Part shown: one piece after another, positions 35,007 to 44,310 of the stretch
Position numbering within the stretch: the stretch's first letter is position 1
How the letters are laid out: each line of letters starts with the position of its first letter
Source: Pontixanthobacter luteolus
GTDB taxonomy: Bacteria > Pseudomonadota > Alphaproteobacteria > Sphingomonadales > Sphingomonadaceae
Length of the DNA stretch: 64,000 bases
Assembly: GCF_009828095.1 (NCBI RefSeq)
Contig: NZ_WTYP01000001.1
Location: 620,001-684,000, forward strand
Direction: 5' to 3'
Program-made: the position numbers and the translations under genes
The notes under the pieces: model-generated
What the model was told of the DNA's origin: nothing
Databases searched by the model: none
Seen by the model: only the letters and a program-made list of their open reading frames with translations

Positions 35007-35767
35007 CCGCTGCTCTGTCTACCCGGGTAAACGCCTTCGACGGCACCCAGCTTGCCGTGCACCGTATGGCCCCGGAAACAGGCGGGGGCAGGCCAGTCGT
35101 CTTGTTGCACGGGCTGTTTTCCAATGCAGACATGAACTGGATCAGGTTCGGCCACGCGCAAAAGCTGGTCGATGCCGGGTTCGAGGCAATCATGCCCGAT
35201 TTGCGCGCTCACGGGATGAGCGGTGCGCCGCATGATCCGGCAAGTTATCCGGGCGACGTATTGGCCAGGGATGTTCACACTTTGGTCGAGGCTCTGGAAC
35301 TGGAGGATTACGATCTTGTCGGTTTTTCTCTCGGCGCGCGAACATCGGCGCGGGCAGTGATTTCGGGACTTGAGCCGCGCAGACTGGTCTTGTCAGGCAT
35401 GGGACTGGAAGGGCTTTCCGGCTGGAACAACCGAGCTGCCTTCTTCATCGATGCAATCGACCGTTTCGACGAGGTAAAGCGCGGCGATCCTGCATTCATG
35501 GCGGTCAGTTTCATGAAAACCATGAAGGTGGACCGGGTTGCGGCGCGTCTGCTCTTGCAATCGGTGGCCGATACCTCGTCGGACGAGCTGGCCAAATTGG
35601 CCATGCCGACCATGGTTTTGTGCGGGGACAAGGACAATGACAATGGTTCAGCCACGCGGCTGACAGAAGTTCTGCCCGATGCACGTTATGTCGAAATTCC
35701 GGGTACCCACATGAGCAGCGTCACCGAAGGCGCGCTTGGCGATGCGCTGGTCGATTTTCTGACATGA
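35003..35767 (+). CDS. alpha/beta hydrolase
   Basis: This 254-residue protein starts at TTG 35003, overlapping the remnant stop. The HGLFSNADMNW region gives the oxyanion hole, GFSLGARTS the nucleophile serine elbow, and CGDKDNDNG and PGTHMSSV the acid and histidine regions. It resembles generic esterase/thioesterase-like hydrolases and the substrate is unknown. The stop overlaps the next gene (ATGA). Confidence 0.85.
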   Translation: MTAALSTRVNAFDGTQLAVHRMAPETGGGRPVVLLHGLFSNADMNWIRFGHAQKLVDAGFEAIMPDLRAHGMSGAPHDPASYPGDVLARDVHTLVEALELEDYDLVGFSLGARTSARAVISGLEPRRLVLSGMGLEGLSGWNNRAAFFIDAIDRFDEVKRGDPAFMAVSFMKTMKVDRVAARLLLQSVADTSSDELAKLAMPTMVLCGDKDNDNGSATRLTEVLPDARYVEIPGTHMSSVTEGALGDALVDFLT

Positions 35768-36291
35768 AACATTCCAAGCTGCGCACCGCATTCCTGACTC
35801 TATGGGGACTTGGTCTGGTTCTGTTTGGTGTCACGATAATTCTGGGGCTGCCGCTGGCGGTTTCAGCCGTTCCCGGCGGGATACTGGATCATCAGGCGGC
35901 AGGAACCGCCGCTGAAGTGGACCGAATTCAGCACGAATGGCGGCTGGCAGCATTGTGGAACCGTGCAGCGCTGGCGATGATGTCCGACCTGGTGTTCATT
36001 GGTATTTACGGCATCGGCAGCGTTCTTGGCGGGCTCTATTTCTTCCGATCCGGGCGCGGCGCAGTTCGGTTGATTGGCGGGGCAGTGCTGCTTGCGGGGG
36101 GAATATTCCTTGCAACCGACTACATTGAAACGATCAGCCAGTTTTCACAGCTTATGCGGTTTGAAGGCGATGATGCGAAAGCCGCGCTTGCAGCAACTGT
36201 TCGTCCCGTAAAGGTTGCCGCGTGGATTGCCACGTTTGCTGGCATCCTTGCGGCCCTTGCAATTCGTCGATTTCAGCGCCGAGCCAGTTGA
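35764..36291 (+). CDS. multi-pass membrane protein of unknown function
   Basis: This 175-residue protein has about four transmembrane segments (around 7-37, 76-94, 102-118 and 152-166). A hydrophilic part between the first two contains RIQHEWRLAALWNRAAL. It is coupled to the hydrolase gene by an ATGA overlap. No family is recognised. The hydrophobic segments and lack of cysteines or charged clusters give no hint of transport substrate. Confidence 0.75.
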   Translation: MKHSKLRTAFLTLWGLGLVLFGVTIILGLPLAVSAVPGGILDHQAAGTAAEVDRIQHEWRLAALWNRAALAMMSDLVFIGIYGIGSVLGGLYFFRSGRGAVRLIGGAVLLAGGIFLATDYIETISQFSQLMRFEGDDAKAALAATVRPVKVAAWIATFAGILAALAIRRFQRRAS

Positions 36292-36360
36292 TTAAACCTC
36301 GCGGCAGGTTCACAATCGTCTCAACTGAAACCGGTTTGAGAATTGGGGACTTTTGACATC

Positions 36361-38211
36361 ATGAAATTCGCATCCGTCGCGCTATCCGCGCTCGCTATCT
36401 CGCTCGCCACTCCCGCCATGGCAGATCACCATGCCGAAGCACCCGAGATGGCTGAACAGACTGCCTTTCCGATGACCCCCGAAGGGGCGGCCGAGTTCGT
36501 GGCAATGGCCGAAAGCGAGATGTTTGATTACATCGTCGAAGCGAGCAAGATTTACTGGATCAACGCCACCTATATCACGCAGGATACCGATGCGCTGGCT
36601 GCTGCCTCCGGTGCAGAAGGCACCGAAATGTCAGTCAAATATGCGCTGGAAGCGGCGAAATACGCGACCATCGACGGGCTCGATCCAGAAGTTTCACGCA
36701 AGCTCGACATGCTTCGCAACGGCATTGTCCTGCCAGCACCGACGACAGAGGGCGCTGCGGTTGAACTCAACGAAATCGCGACCCGGCTCAACAGCCAGTA
36801 CGGCAAGGGCAAGGGCACGCTCAACGGCGAGGAAATCAACGGTTCCGACATTGAAGCCGAAATGGGCAATGTCGAGCGGACACCAGAAGAGCTCGCCGAA
36901 ATGTGGGGCAGCTGGCACACCAATGTCGGCGCGCCGATGAAAGACGATTACGCCCGCATGGTCGAGATCGCCAATGAAGGCGCGGCGGAGCTGGGCTTTA
37001 GCGATGTCGGCGCAATGTGGCGATCAGGCTATGATATGCCGCCGCAGGAATTCTCCGCCGATCTGGAACGTATGTGGCAGGAGGTTAAGCCGCTTTACCT
37101 CTCGCTTCACACCTATGTCCGTAACAAGCTGAACCAGCATCACGGCGATGCTGTGCAGCCCGCGACCGGCCCGATCCGTGCCGATCTGCTGGGCAATATG
37201 TGGGCGCAGGAATGGGGCAATATTTATCCGCTGGTCGCGCCGGAGGGTGCCGGCGATGTCGGCTACGACCTGACCGATCTGATCGAGAAAAAGGGCTACA
37301 GCGAAGTCGACATGGTCAAGGTGGGCGAGCAATTCTTCAGCTCGCTCGGCTTCGAACCGCTGCCTGATACCTTCTACGAACGCAGCCAGTTCACCAAACC
37401 GCAGGACCGCGAAGTCGTGTGCCATGCAAGCGCGTGGGATCTCGACAACAAGGACGACATCCGGATCAAGATGTGCATCAAGAAGAATGCCGATGACTTC
37501 ATCACGATCCATCACGAACTGGGCCACAATTATTACCAGCGCGCCTACAAGGAACAGGACTTCCTGCATCTGAACGGCGCAAACGATGGCTTCCACGAAG
37601 CTATCGGTGACATGATCGCACTGTCGATCACTCCGGAATATCTCGTGCAGATCGATATGCTCGACCGGGAAGACGTGCCTGGCGCCGACAAGGATATCGG
37701 TCTCCTGCTGCGTCAGGCGATGGACAAGATTGCATTCCTGCCGTTCGGCCTGCTGGTCGACAAATGGCGCTGGGGTGTGTTCGATGGTTCAATCGCGCCG
37801 GAGCAGTACAACGAGGCATGGCACGGCCTGAAAGAAGAATATCAGGGCATCACTCCGCCGGTCGACCGGCCTGCGGATGCGTTCGATGCCGGCGCCAAAT
37901 ATCACATCCCCGGCAACACGCCTTACACCCGCTATTTCCTCGCCCGCATTCTGCAATTCCAGTTCTACAAGGCAGCCTGCGATCAGGCCGGATGGGAAGG
38001 GCCGCTGCACCGCTGTTCGTTCTATGGCAACGAGGAAGTCGGCAAAAACCTGAACGCGATGCTCGAAATGGGCGCTAGCAAGCCTTGGCCTGATGCGCTG
38101 GAAGCCTTCACCGGCGAAAGGCAGATGAGCGGCAAGGCGCTGGTCGAATATTTCGCGCCGCTGCAGGCATGGCTCGACGAACAAAACGAAGGCCAGCCTA
38201 CCGGATGGTAA
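36361..38211 (+). CDS. M2 family peptidyl-dipeptidase (ACE homologue), secreted
   Basis: This 616-residue protein starts at MKFASVALSA with a signal peptide cleaved after AMA. The zinc motif is HHELGHNYYQ (H385, E386, H389) and the third ligand is E413 in FHEAIGDM. The residues around it (HLNGANDGFHEAIGDMI) match angiotensin-converting-enzyme type metallopeptidases, which remove C-terminal dipeptides. HELGH replaces the animal HEMGH. Such bacterial ACE homologues occur in Xanthomonas and sphingomonads. Location is probably periplasmic. The stop overlaps the next start. Confidence 0.93.
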   Translation: MKFASVALSALAISLATPAMADHHAEAPEMAEQTAFPMTPEGAAEFVAMAESEMFDYIVEASKIYWINATYITQDTDALAAASGAEGTEMSVKYALEAAKYATIDGLDPEVSRKLDMLRNGIVLPAPTTEGAAVELNEIATRLNSQYGKGKGTLNGEEINGSDIEAEMGNVERTPEELAEMWGSWHTNVGAPMKDDYARMVEIANEGAAELGFSDVGAMWRSGYDMPPQEFSADLERMWQEVKPLYLSLHTYVRNKLNQHHGDAVQPATGPIRADLLGNMWAQEWGNIYPLVAPEGAGDVGYDLTDLIEKKGYSEVDMVKVGEQFFSSLGFEPLPDTFYERSQFTKPQDREVVCHASAWDLDNKDDIRIKMCIKKNADDFITIHHELGHNYYQRAYKEQDFLHLNGANDGFHEAIGDMIALSITPEYLVQIDMLDREDVPGADKDIGLLLRQAMDKIAFLPFGLLVDKWRWGVFDGSIAPEQYNEAWHGLKEEYQGITPPVDRPADAFDAGAKYHIPGNTPYTRYFLARILQFQFYKAACDQAGWEGPLHRCSFYGNEEVGKNLNAMLEMGASKPWPDALEAFTGERQMSGKALVEYFAPLQAWLDEQNEGQPTGW

Positions 38212-39263
38212 GGCGACCCTTGCGGGATGCGGGGGCAGGGCGCTGCATTGCGGCAGCCCTGCCAGCCGTGCTGCTGAGCGCGTGCGCCCCGGCGACGCTT
38301 GTACCTGCGCATGATGCGAATGCTTCGCGCGATACGCTGTATGTGACCAATAAGCGCGGCAACGATTTGTCGGTCATCGATCTGGAAAGCGGCAAGGAAA
38401 TGCGCCGGGTGGAAACCTGCGCCAATCCGCATGAGTTGGCGCTATCTCCCGATGGCACTCACCTTGCTGTCGCCTGCTATGCTGGTACCCGCGTCGATAT
38501 TCTCGCCACTGCCGGTCTTGAAAAAGCCGCGAGCATCGAATTGGGCGAAAATGCGCGCCCCCACGGGATCGTCTGGCATGATAATGGCGATATCTATGTG
38601 ACCGCAGAAGGCCGCAAGTCGATCTTCCGGGTGAAAGACCCGGTCGGCCCGAAGCCGGAAACGTTCGAATTTTCTACTGGCAAGGATGGCAGCCACATGC
38701 TCGCCGTATCGCCCGATGCGTGCCATGCATGGACGATGGATTTGGGCAGCGGCACGGTCACGCTGGTCGACCTGCTCACGCGCCGCGCGCCGCGCAGTGC
38801 CGTGGTGGGAGTAGAACCGGAAGGGATCGATCTGTCACCCGATGGAACGGTCCTGTGGGTTTCAGCGAGAGGCTCAGACACGGCGATTGAGCTGGAGCCG
38901 ATGACGCTGAACGTGCGCCGCGAAATCAATGTCGGGCGTTTCCCATTGCGGCTTGCGATACGGCCCCAGGGCGATGTCGCCGTCACTTCGAACCTGGCCG
39001 ACGGCTCGCTGACTGTGATCGACGTCGCAACGGGCGAGCCTGTCCGCACGATTGCCGTTTCAAGCCCGGAGGAGGCGCAAACCCGGTTTCAGGTCACGAT
39101 CCTGTGGTCGGATGATGGACAGCGCGTTTACGTCGCTGAAACCGGTACAGATACCGTGGCTGAAATCGATTATGCTTCAGGCACCTTGCTCAGGCGCATC
39201 AAGGTGGGCGACGGCGGGGACGGTTTGGCCATCCTGTCTGCGGGTGCACATGGCGCAGATTGA
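38205..39263 (+). CDS. YVTN-type beta-propeller lipoprotein
   Basis: This 352-residue protein starts at MVRRPLRD, 7 bases inside the end of the peptidase gene. It has a lipobox LLSAC. Repeated strings such as DTLYVTNKRGNDLSVIDLESG, LWVSARGSDTAIELE and VYVAETGTDTVAEID are YVTN seven-bladed propeller repeats. These typically serve as surface or periplasmic binding scaffolds. The stop overlaps the next gene, so it is coupled to the RimB-like/RimK pair, an unexpected partner for cytosolic enzymes. Confidence 0.85.
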   Translation: MVRRPLRDAGAGRCIAAALPAVLLSACAPATLVPAHDANASRDTLYVTNKRGNDLSVIDLESGKEMRRVETCANPHELALSPDGTHLAVACYAGTRVDILATAGLEKAASIELGENARPHGIVWHDNGDIYVTAEGRKSIFRVKDPVGPKPETFEFSTGKDGSHMLAVSPDACHAWTMDLGSGTVTLVDLLTRRAPRSAVVGVEPEGIDLSPDGTVLWVSARGSDTAIELEPMTLNVRREINVGRFPLRLAIRPQGDVAVTSNLADGSLTVIDVATGEPVRTIAVSSPEEAQTRFQVTILWSDDGQRVYVAETGTDTVAEIDYASGTLLRRIKVGDGGDGLAILSAGAHGAD

Positions 39264-39714
39264 TCCGAAAAAAGCAGTGGTCGGCTGGCGTGAAATGGTT
39301 TCATTGCCGGACCTTTCGGGCCATCGGATACCGGCAAAGATCGACACCGGCGCACGCACGTCCAGCTTGCACGCAACCGACATCGAACGCTTTGACCGCG
39401 ACGGACACCGCTGGATCCGCTTCCAGCTGGACGTAGGCGGTGGGCAAAGCGAGGCGGTTACCGTAGAGGTACCGCATGCGGACCGGCGCACCGTGACCAG
39501 TTCCAATGGCGAGGCGCAGGAACGCTATGTCATCAAGACGGACCTGCAAATCGGGTCCGAACGGTTTGCGGCCGAATTCAGCCTTGCTGATCGCAGCGAC
39601 ATGAAATTCCCGATCCTGATTGGCAGAACCGCGCTGCGCCGCCGGTTCCTCGTCAATTCAGGCAGAAGTTACCTCCAGTCCAGCGCGGAAGAGCGCCAAA
39701 GGATTCTCAAATGA
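39250..39714 (+). CDS. RimB-like retropepsin-fold protease (ATP-dependent zinc protease family)
   Basis: This 154-residue protein starts at [10 protein letters not shown], overlapping the preceding gene end. It has the aspartyl-protease-like motif [13 protein letters not shown] (D32, T33, G34) and ends [21 protein letters not shown], the hallmark of the family. In Pseudomonas, RimB of this family acts with RimK on ribosomal protein S6. RimK follows immediately with an ATGA overlap, so the pair is conserved here. The zinc-protease name is historical; the fold is retropepsin-like. Confidence 0.86.
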   Translation: MAQIDPKKAVVGWREMVSLPDLSGHRIPAKIDTGARTSSLHATDIERFDRDGHRWIRFQLDVGGGQSEAVTVEVPHADRRTVTSSNGEAQERYVIKTDLQIGSERFAAEFSLADRSDMKFPILIGRTALRRRFLVNSGRSYLQSSAEERQRILK

Positions 39715-40616
39715 AAATTGCAATGCTCGCCCGCAACCCGAACCTTTACTCGCACAAGCGTCTGGTCGAGGCGGCCGAGGAACGCGGACACACGCTCGAC
39801 ATCCTCAACACCACGCGCTGCACCGTCAACATTGCCAGCCACCGTCCGACTGTCATGTACAAGGGTGAAACGCTGGGCAAATATGATGCGGTTATCCCGC
39901 GTATCGGTGCGTCGATCACGGCATACGGTCTGGCGGTTCTGCGCCAGTTCGAGATGGGCGGAGTGTGGCCGCTCAATGAAAGCGTTGCCATCGGGCGGAG
40001 CCGCGACAAATTGCGCAGCACGCAGATCATGGCGAAATACGGTCTGGGTTTGCCGCTGACAGCCTATGCCAATGATCCCAAGCAGGCTGAGCAGATTATC
40101 AAGGCGGTCAACGGCCCGCCGGTTGTGATCAAACTGCTCGAAGGTACACAGGGCATCGGCGTGGTGCTGGCCGAAACGCTGAAGGGCGGGGCGTCCATTA
40201 TCGAGGCATTCCGCGGCGCGAACATCGCGATCATGGTGCAGGAATTCATCAAGGAAGCGGGCGGATCGGACATTCGCTGTCTGGTCGTGGGCGGCAAGGT
40301 TGTCGCCGCTATGAAGCGGCAGGGCGCAGAGGGCGAGTTTCGCAGCAACCTTCACCGCGGCGGCAGCGCGCAATTGATCAAGATCACGCCGGAAGAACGC
40401 AGCACCGCTGTGCGCGCGGCAAAGGTAATGGGCCTGAACGTGTGCGGCGTCGATCTGCTGCGCAGCAATCACGGCCCGGTGATCATGGAAGTAAACTCCT
40501 CACCCGGCCTGGAAGGCATCGAAAACGCGACCGGCAAGGATATTGCTGGTCAGATTATCGAATTTATCGAGGGCAATGCGAAGGCGGGTAAGACCAAGAC
40601 GAAGGGTAAGGGGTGA
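39711..40616 (+). CDS. rimK: RimK family ATP-grasp glutamate ligase
   Basis: This 301-residue ATP-grasp protein resembles E. coli RimK, which adds glutamates to the C-terminus of ribosomal protein S6 and can also make poly-glutamate. The ATP-grasp signatures [45 protein letters not shown] and [27 protein letters not shown] are intact. The start is [18 protein letters not shown]. It is coupled to the RimB-like gene. The S6 in this window ends EERN with no C-terminal glutamate, so the target may differ. Confidence 0.93.
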   Translation: MKIAMLARNPNLYSHKRLVEAAEERGHTLDILNTTRCTVNIASHRPTVMYKGETLGKYDAVIPRIGASITAYGLAVLRQFEMGGVWPLNESVAIGRSRDKLRSTQIMAKYGLGLPLTAYANDPKQAEQIIKAVNGPPVVIKLLEGTQGIGVVLAETLKGGASIIEAFRGANIAIMVQEFIKEAGGSDIRCLVVGGKVVAAMKRQGAEGEFRSNLHRGGSAQLIKITPEERSTAVRAAKVMGLNVCGVDLLRSNHGPVIMEVNSSPGLEGIENATGKDIAGQIIEFIEGNAKAGKTKTKGKG

Positions 40617-41482
40617 GGTTTTACCTTTTTCTTTCAGCGGTAATTGTCTCCGCAATTCCTTTTGCAGCGCAGGCGAATGCGGGTTCTGATCGCGCCAGCT
40701 GGCTTCAGCTAGTGTACGAGAGGTCATCGGTGAGTTCCGATGGCGGCTCAAACAGCAGCTCCAGCGGCCAGCAGTCTTTGATCGAAACAGTCATGCGGAA
40801 CACTGATGACGGTGTTGTGCTCCGGTATGATTTGCCGCGCGATGAGGCGGGAAATACCAGAACAAAATTTTGGTATTTTCCGGCGGATGTTCTGGAAAGG
40901 CCTGACGGATCGCTCGAGTTGCTTGATGTCGACAGCGTCAAATCACGAATCGACCAGTGGTTGACGCAACGGAACATTCCGCGAGAAGCATGCGGCCATT
41001 GGACCCACGGTGGTGGGTTCCCTTATCGGGTCGATTGTGATCCGGATTCGATATTGGACCAGATTGAAGCATTCGATCTGCGTATGCCACGTCTGGAAGC
41101 CGGTGCTGAATTTTCACACCCTATGGCGAGCTCTCCCGGCATATTGGAGCGATTGGCTGCGCCGCGAACAGGTTACTTTGTAGTTCTGTCGATTGATCAG
41201 CAGAAAGCCCGCGCGGAAGAAGCAAAGAATGCCTTGATCCTTGCCCAAATGCTCGACGAAGATCTATCGCGCGAGCAAGCAGAAAGTGACGCTGCACAGA
41301 CCGATTTCCAGGGTTCGATCCGGATGGAGTTTGATCTGGAACCTACAGGGTCGGTCATAAAGATGTCGATGCGCACGAATGCTGTCGTCACAAATCCTGA
41401 CGGGACTCGCGAAACGAAGACATCGTTGGTGACGGTTGAGCGCCACGATGTGGAAGCCGCCAAGGCACAGTTTGGGTATTAG
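40613..41482 (+). CDS. secreted protein of unknown function behind rimK
   Basis: This 289-residue protein starts at a GTG overlapping the rimK stop (GTGA). It has a signal peptide ([17 protein letters not shown]) with likely cleavage after AQA. A Ser/Gly-rich stretch ([15 protein letters not shown]) follows. A mixed region contains a cysteine pair ([21 protein letters not shown]). The C-terminal third has a helical Glu/Ala-rich part and a beta-rich end. No domain was recognised. The stop is convergent with amn, 8 bases apart. Confidence 0.72.
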   Translation: MRFYLFLSAVIVSAIPFAAQANAGSDRASWLQLVYERSSVSSDGGSNSSSSGQQSLIETVMRNTDDGVVLRYDLPRDEAGNTRTKFWYFPADVLERPDGSLELLDVDSVKSRIDQWLTQRNIPREACGHWTHGGGFPYRVDCDPDSILDQIEAFDLRMPRLEAGAEFSHPMASSPGILERLAAPRTGYFVVLSIDQQKARAEEAKNALILAQMLDEDLSREQAESDAAQTDFQGSIRMEFDLEPTGSVIKMSMRTNAVVTNPDGTRETKTSLVTVERHDVEAAKAQFGY

Positions 41483-41490
41483 TTTGAGAT

Positions 41491-42930
41491 CTACCTAAAC
41501 GGCGGTTCGTTGAACGCGCGCAATTTTCGTGAGTGCAGGCGGTTGCCTTCTTCGCGCAGAAGGTTGCAGGCGGTCACGCCGATCTGGAGGTGGGCGCTGA
41601 TCGCTTCCTCGTAGAACTTGTTGGCCTGGCCCGGCAGCTTGATTTCGCCGTGCAGCGGCTTGTCCGAAACGCATAGCAGCGTGCCGTAGGGAACGCGGAA
41701 GCGGTAACCCTGCGCGGCGATGGTGGCGCTTTCCATGTCGATACCGACAGCGCGGCTGAGCGACAGCCGCTTTGCGCTGGTGGTGTAGCGCAGTTCCCAA
41801 TTGCGGTCGTCCGTGGTGACGATGGTGCCTGTGCGCATCCGCTTTTTCAGGTCCGCGCCGTGTTCGCCGCTGACCTGCTCTGCCGCGCCGGCCAGCGCCT
41901 GCTGAACCTCTGCAATTGCGGGCAGGGGAATTTCGGGCGGAAGTACCGGGTCAAGCACGTGATCGTCACGCAGATACGCGTGGGCCAGAACGTAATCGCC
42001 GATCTTCTGCGTGGGCCGCAGGCCGCCGCAGTGGCCGATCATCAGCCATGCCTCTGGCCTCAGGACCGCGAGGTGATCGCAGATGGTTTTTGCGTTGGAT
42101 GGGCCGACGCCGATATTGACCAGCGTGATACCGCTGCGGCCTTCACCTACCAGGTGGTAAGCAGGCATCTGGTGCTTGCGCCATGCCGTATCCGACAGCT
42201 GGCTGGCGGCGTTCTCCGTGGCTTCTTCCAGATACAGGCCCCCGGCACCGGCCAGCGCCGTATAGCCGTTTTTGCCCAGCTGTTTGCCGGCCCAGTCAAC
42301 GAATTCATCGACATAGCGGTGATAGTTGGTGAACAGGATAAAACGCTGGAAATGGTCGGTTGCGGTGCCCGTGTAATGCGCGAGGCGCGCCAGCGAGAAA
42401 TCGGTCCGCAGCCCGTCGAACAGTGACAACGGGATAGTTCCGCCGCTTTCGTCGATCTCGATCCCGTCGGCCAGTTCATCGCCGATGTCGGCCAGTTCTG
42501 TCGAGGGGAAATGGCGGGCGATTTCCTGCGGGCTGATCCCGGCCAGCTGCGCCGCCACATCGCCGTCGAGCACATAGGGAAACGGAATTTCCTGCTTGGA
42601 AGGGCGTGCCTCCAGCTCGATGTCGTAATCGCTGCCGATCAGTTCCAGTTGCTCGCGCAGATAGCCGGCAAACATCGCCGGGCGCGTCACAGTGGTTGAA
42701 TAGGTGCCCGGCGCGTTGAGGCGGCCGAATGCGCGGCTGCGGTCTTCCGGCTGATCGCCGCCCATGAAGCGCATGACCAGTTCGGGATAGGAATAGCTTC
42801 CGTCCTTGCGGCGTTCCTTCGAGGGCAGCGAGCCATCGCGCCCAAAGGCCATCACGTCAGCGCGCAGACGCGCGACGGAGGCGGCATAAAGTCGTTCGAG
42901 TTCGGATAGGATAGTTTCAACTGTTTTCAT
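41491..42930 (-). CDS. amn: AMP nucleosidase
   Basis: Amn hydrolyses AMP to adenine and ribose 5-phosphate and helps balance adenylate pools. The 479-residue protein has an N-terminal regulatory domain of about 170 residues. The catalytic nucleosidase domain contains VNIGVGPSNAKTICDHLAVLRP, MIGHCGG and the late VGIDMESATIAAQGYRFRVPYGTLLCVSDKP. Length and motif order match Amn. It has its own unit, divergent from nothing nearby and upstream-separated from the rplI terminator. Confidence 0.93.
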   Translation of the reverse strand: MKTVETILSELERLYAASVARLRADVMAFGRDGSLPSKERRKDGSYSYPELVMRFMGGDQPEDRSRAFGRLNAPGTYSTTVTRPAMFAGYLREQLELIGSDYDIELEARPSKQEIPFPYVLDGDVAAQLAGISPQEIARHFPSTELADIGDELADGIEIDESGGTIPLSLFDGLRTDFSLARLAHYTGTATDHFQRFILFTNYHRYVDEFVDWAGKQLGKNGYTALAGAGGLYLEEATENAASQLSDTAWRKHQMPAYHLVGEGRSGITLVNIGVGPSNAKTICDHLAVLRPEAWLMIGHCGGLRPTQKIGDYVLAHAYLRDDHVLDPVLPPEIPLPAIAEVQQALAGAAEQVSGEHGADLKKRMRTGTIVTTDDRNWELRYTTSAKRLSLSRAVGIDMESATIAAQGYRFRVPYGTLLCVSDKPLHGEIKLPGQANKFYEEAISAHLQIGVTACNLLREEGNRLHSRKLRAFNEPPFR

Positions 42931-42993
42931 CGCTGGGAGATAGCTCCTTCTGTTCTGTTTTTCAAAGCCAGCCGGATTTTACCCTGCTGTTAC

Positions 42994-43030
42994 AAAAAAG
43001 GCGCGGGTCCCGAAGGAGCCGCGCCTCTTT
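42994..43030 (-). terminator. Rho-independent terminator of rpsF-rpsR-rplI
   Basis: Read on the minus strand, AGGCGCGGCTCC pairs with GGACCCGCGCCT (one mismatch) around a TTCG-type loop, and a T run follows. It lies 25 bases after the rplI stop. Confidence 0.9.
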
Positions 43031-43054
43031 GTTGTCTTGCCAAAGGCAGGAAGA

Positions 43055-43708
43055 TCAGTCTTCGGACTTTTCTTCTTCGACTGCTTCTTCCTCGGCTCCG
43101 GCTTCAACGCCTTCGTCGAGCATGTCGGCAGGGATTTCACCCGGCTCAAGGCTCGGGTCACGGTTGCTGGCATTTGCTGCAGCCGCTTCCTCGATTTCCT
43201 TCTGCTCGTCTTCGAACATCTGGGCCAGAACGTCGACGCCCTGGCTCTGCAGTTCGGCTTCGTCGTCACTGCGGGCAACGTTTGCCTTCACGATGACTTC
43301 GACTTCGGGGTGCAGACGCACGATCACGTCGAACATGCCGATCGTCTTGATCGGCGCGCTGAGGATGATCTGCTTCTTGTCAACGTTGTGGCCCTTTTCG
43401 GCCAGACCGTTGAAGATGTCGCGAACCGATACCGAACCGTACAGCTGGCCGGAGTTCGACGATGCGCGGATCAGAACGATCTCGGTGCCGTCGACTTCGG
43501 TGCCGGCTTTCTCGGCTTCGGTACGCTTCTCGGCGTTTTCTTTTTCAAGACGCTCACGGTTTGCTTCGAAGACCTTCTTGTTGGCTTCGTTAGCACGGAG
43601 GGCCTTCTTGTTCGGCAGCAGGAAGTTACGTGCATAGCCGTCTTTGACGGTTACGACGTCACCAATGGTGCCGAGCTTCTCGATGCGTTCGAGGAGAATG
43701 ATATCCAT
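43055..43708 (-). CDS. rplI: 50S ribosomal protein L9 with acidic C-terminal extension
   Basis: The N-terminal domain [32 protein letters not shown] and the C-domain [16 protein letters not shown] are canonical L9. Typical L9 has ~149 residues; this one has 217. The extra ~65 residues are strongly acidic, ending [13 protein letters not shown]9 bridges ribosomes and supports reading-frame fidelity. The gene lies 12 bases after rpsR, the standard S6-S18-L9 operon. Confidence 0.96.
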   Translation of the reverse strand: MDIILLERIEKLGTIGDVVTVKDGYARNFLLPNKKALRANEANKKVFEANRERLEKENAEKRTEAEKAGTEVDGTEIVLIRASSNSGQLYGSVSVRDIFNGLAEKGHNVDKKQIILSAPIKTIGMFDVIVRLHPEVEVIVKANVARSDDEAELQSQGVDVLAQMFEDEQKEIEEAAAANASNRDPSLEPGEIPADMLDEGVEAGAEEEAVEEEKSED

Positions 43709-43720
43709 GTTCTTTCTCCC

Positions 43721-43945
43721 TTACTTCACGATGTACGGAAGCAGGCCGATGTGGCGTGAACGCTTGATCGCCTTGGCGAGTTCGCGCTGCTTCTTTGCAG
43801 AGACTGCGGTGATACGGCTAGGGACGATCTTGCCACGCTCGGACATGAAGCCCTGCAGCAGACGTACGTCTTTGTAGTCGATCTTCGGGGCATTCTTACC
43901 CGAAAACGGGCAAGATTTGCGGCGGCGGAAAAACGGACGTGCCAT
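43721..43945 (-). CDS. rpsR: 30S ribosomal protein S18
   Basis: This 74-residue protein contains the conserved [28 protein letters not shown] and [21 protein letters not shown]18 pairs with S6 on the platform of the 30S subunit. Its ATG overlaps the rpsF stop by one base. Confidence 0.97.
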   Translation of the reverse strand: MARPFFRRRKSCPFSGKNAPKIDYKDVRLLQGFMSERGKIVPSRITAVSAKKQRELAKAIKRSRHIGLLPYIVK

Positions 43946-44310
43946 CAGTTGCGCTCCTCACGATCGGACCGGCGCTTCTTGTCGCGGTCGTTCTTGCGCA
44001 TCATTACAGACGGGCCTTCTTCATGCTCGTCGACCTTGATGGTCATGTAACGAATGACGTCTTCGTTGATACGGGTCTGACGCTCGAGTTCGGCAACAAC
44101 GGAGCCGGGGCCCTCGATGTTGAGCATTACGAAATGCGCCTTGCGGTTACGGTCGATCTTGTAGGCAAGATTCTTCAGGCCCCAAGTTTCGGTCTTGGTG
44201 ACTTTACCGTCATTAGCTTCGATAATCTCGGTGGCCGTAGCGGCCAGAGCGTCGACTTGAGACTGGCTCAGATCCTGACGCGCGAGAAAGATATGCTCAT
44301 ACAGAGCCAT
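43945..44310 (-). CDS. rpsF: 30S ribosomal protein S6
   Basis: With the start at [18 protein letters not shown] it has 121 residues. Conserved strings are [23 protein letters not shown] and [17 protein letters not shown]. The tail is basic and ends RSDREERN, without the Glu-Glu end that E. coli RimK extends. An in-frame upstream part is leader, not protein. It leads the rpsF-rpsR-rplI operon behind a 330-base gap that contains a small hairpin. Confidence 0.95.
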   Translation of the reverse strand: MALYEHIFLARQDLSQSQVDALAATATEIIEANDGKVTKTETWGLKNLAYKIDRNRKAHFVMLNIEGPGSVVAELERQTRINEDVIRYMTIKVDEHEEGPSVMMRKNDRDKKRRSDREERN

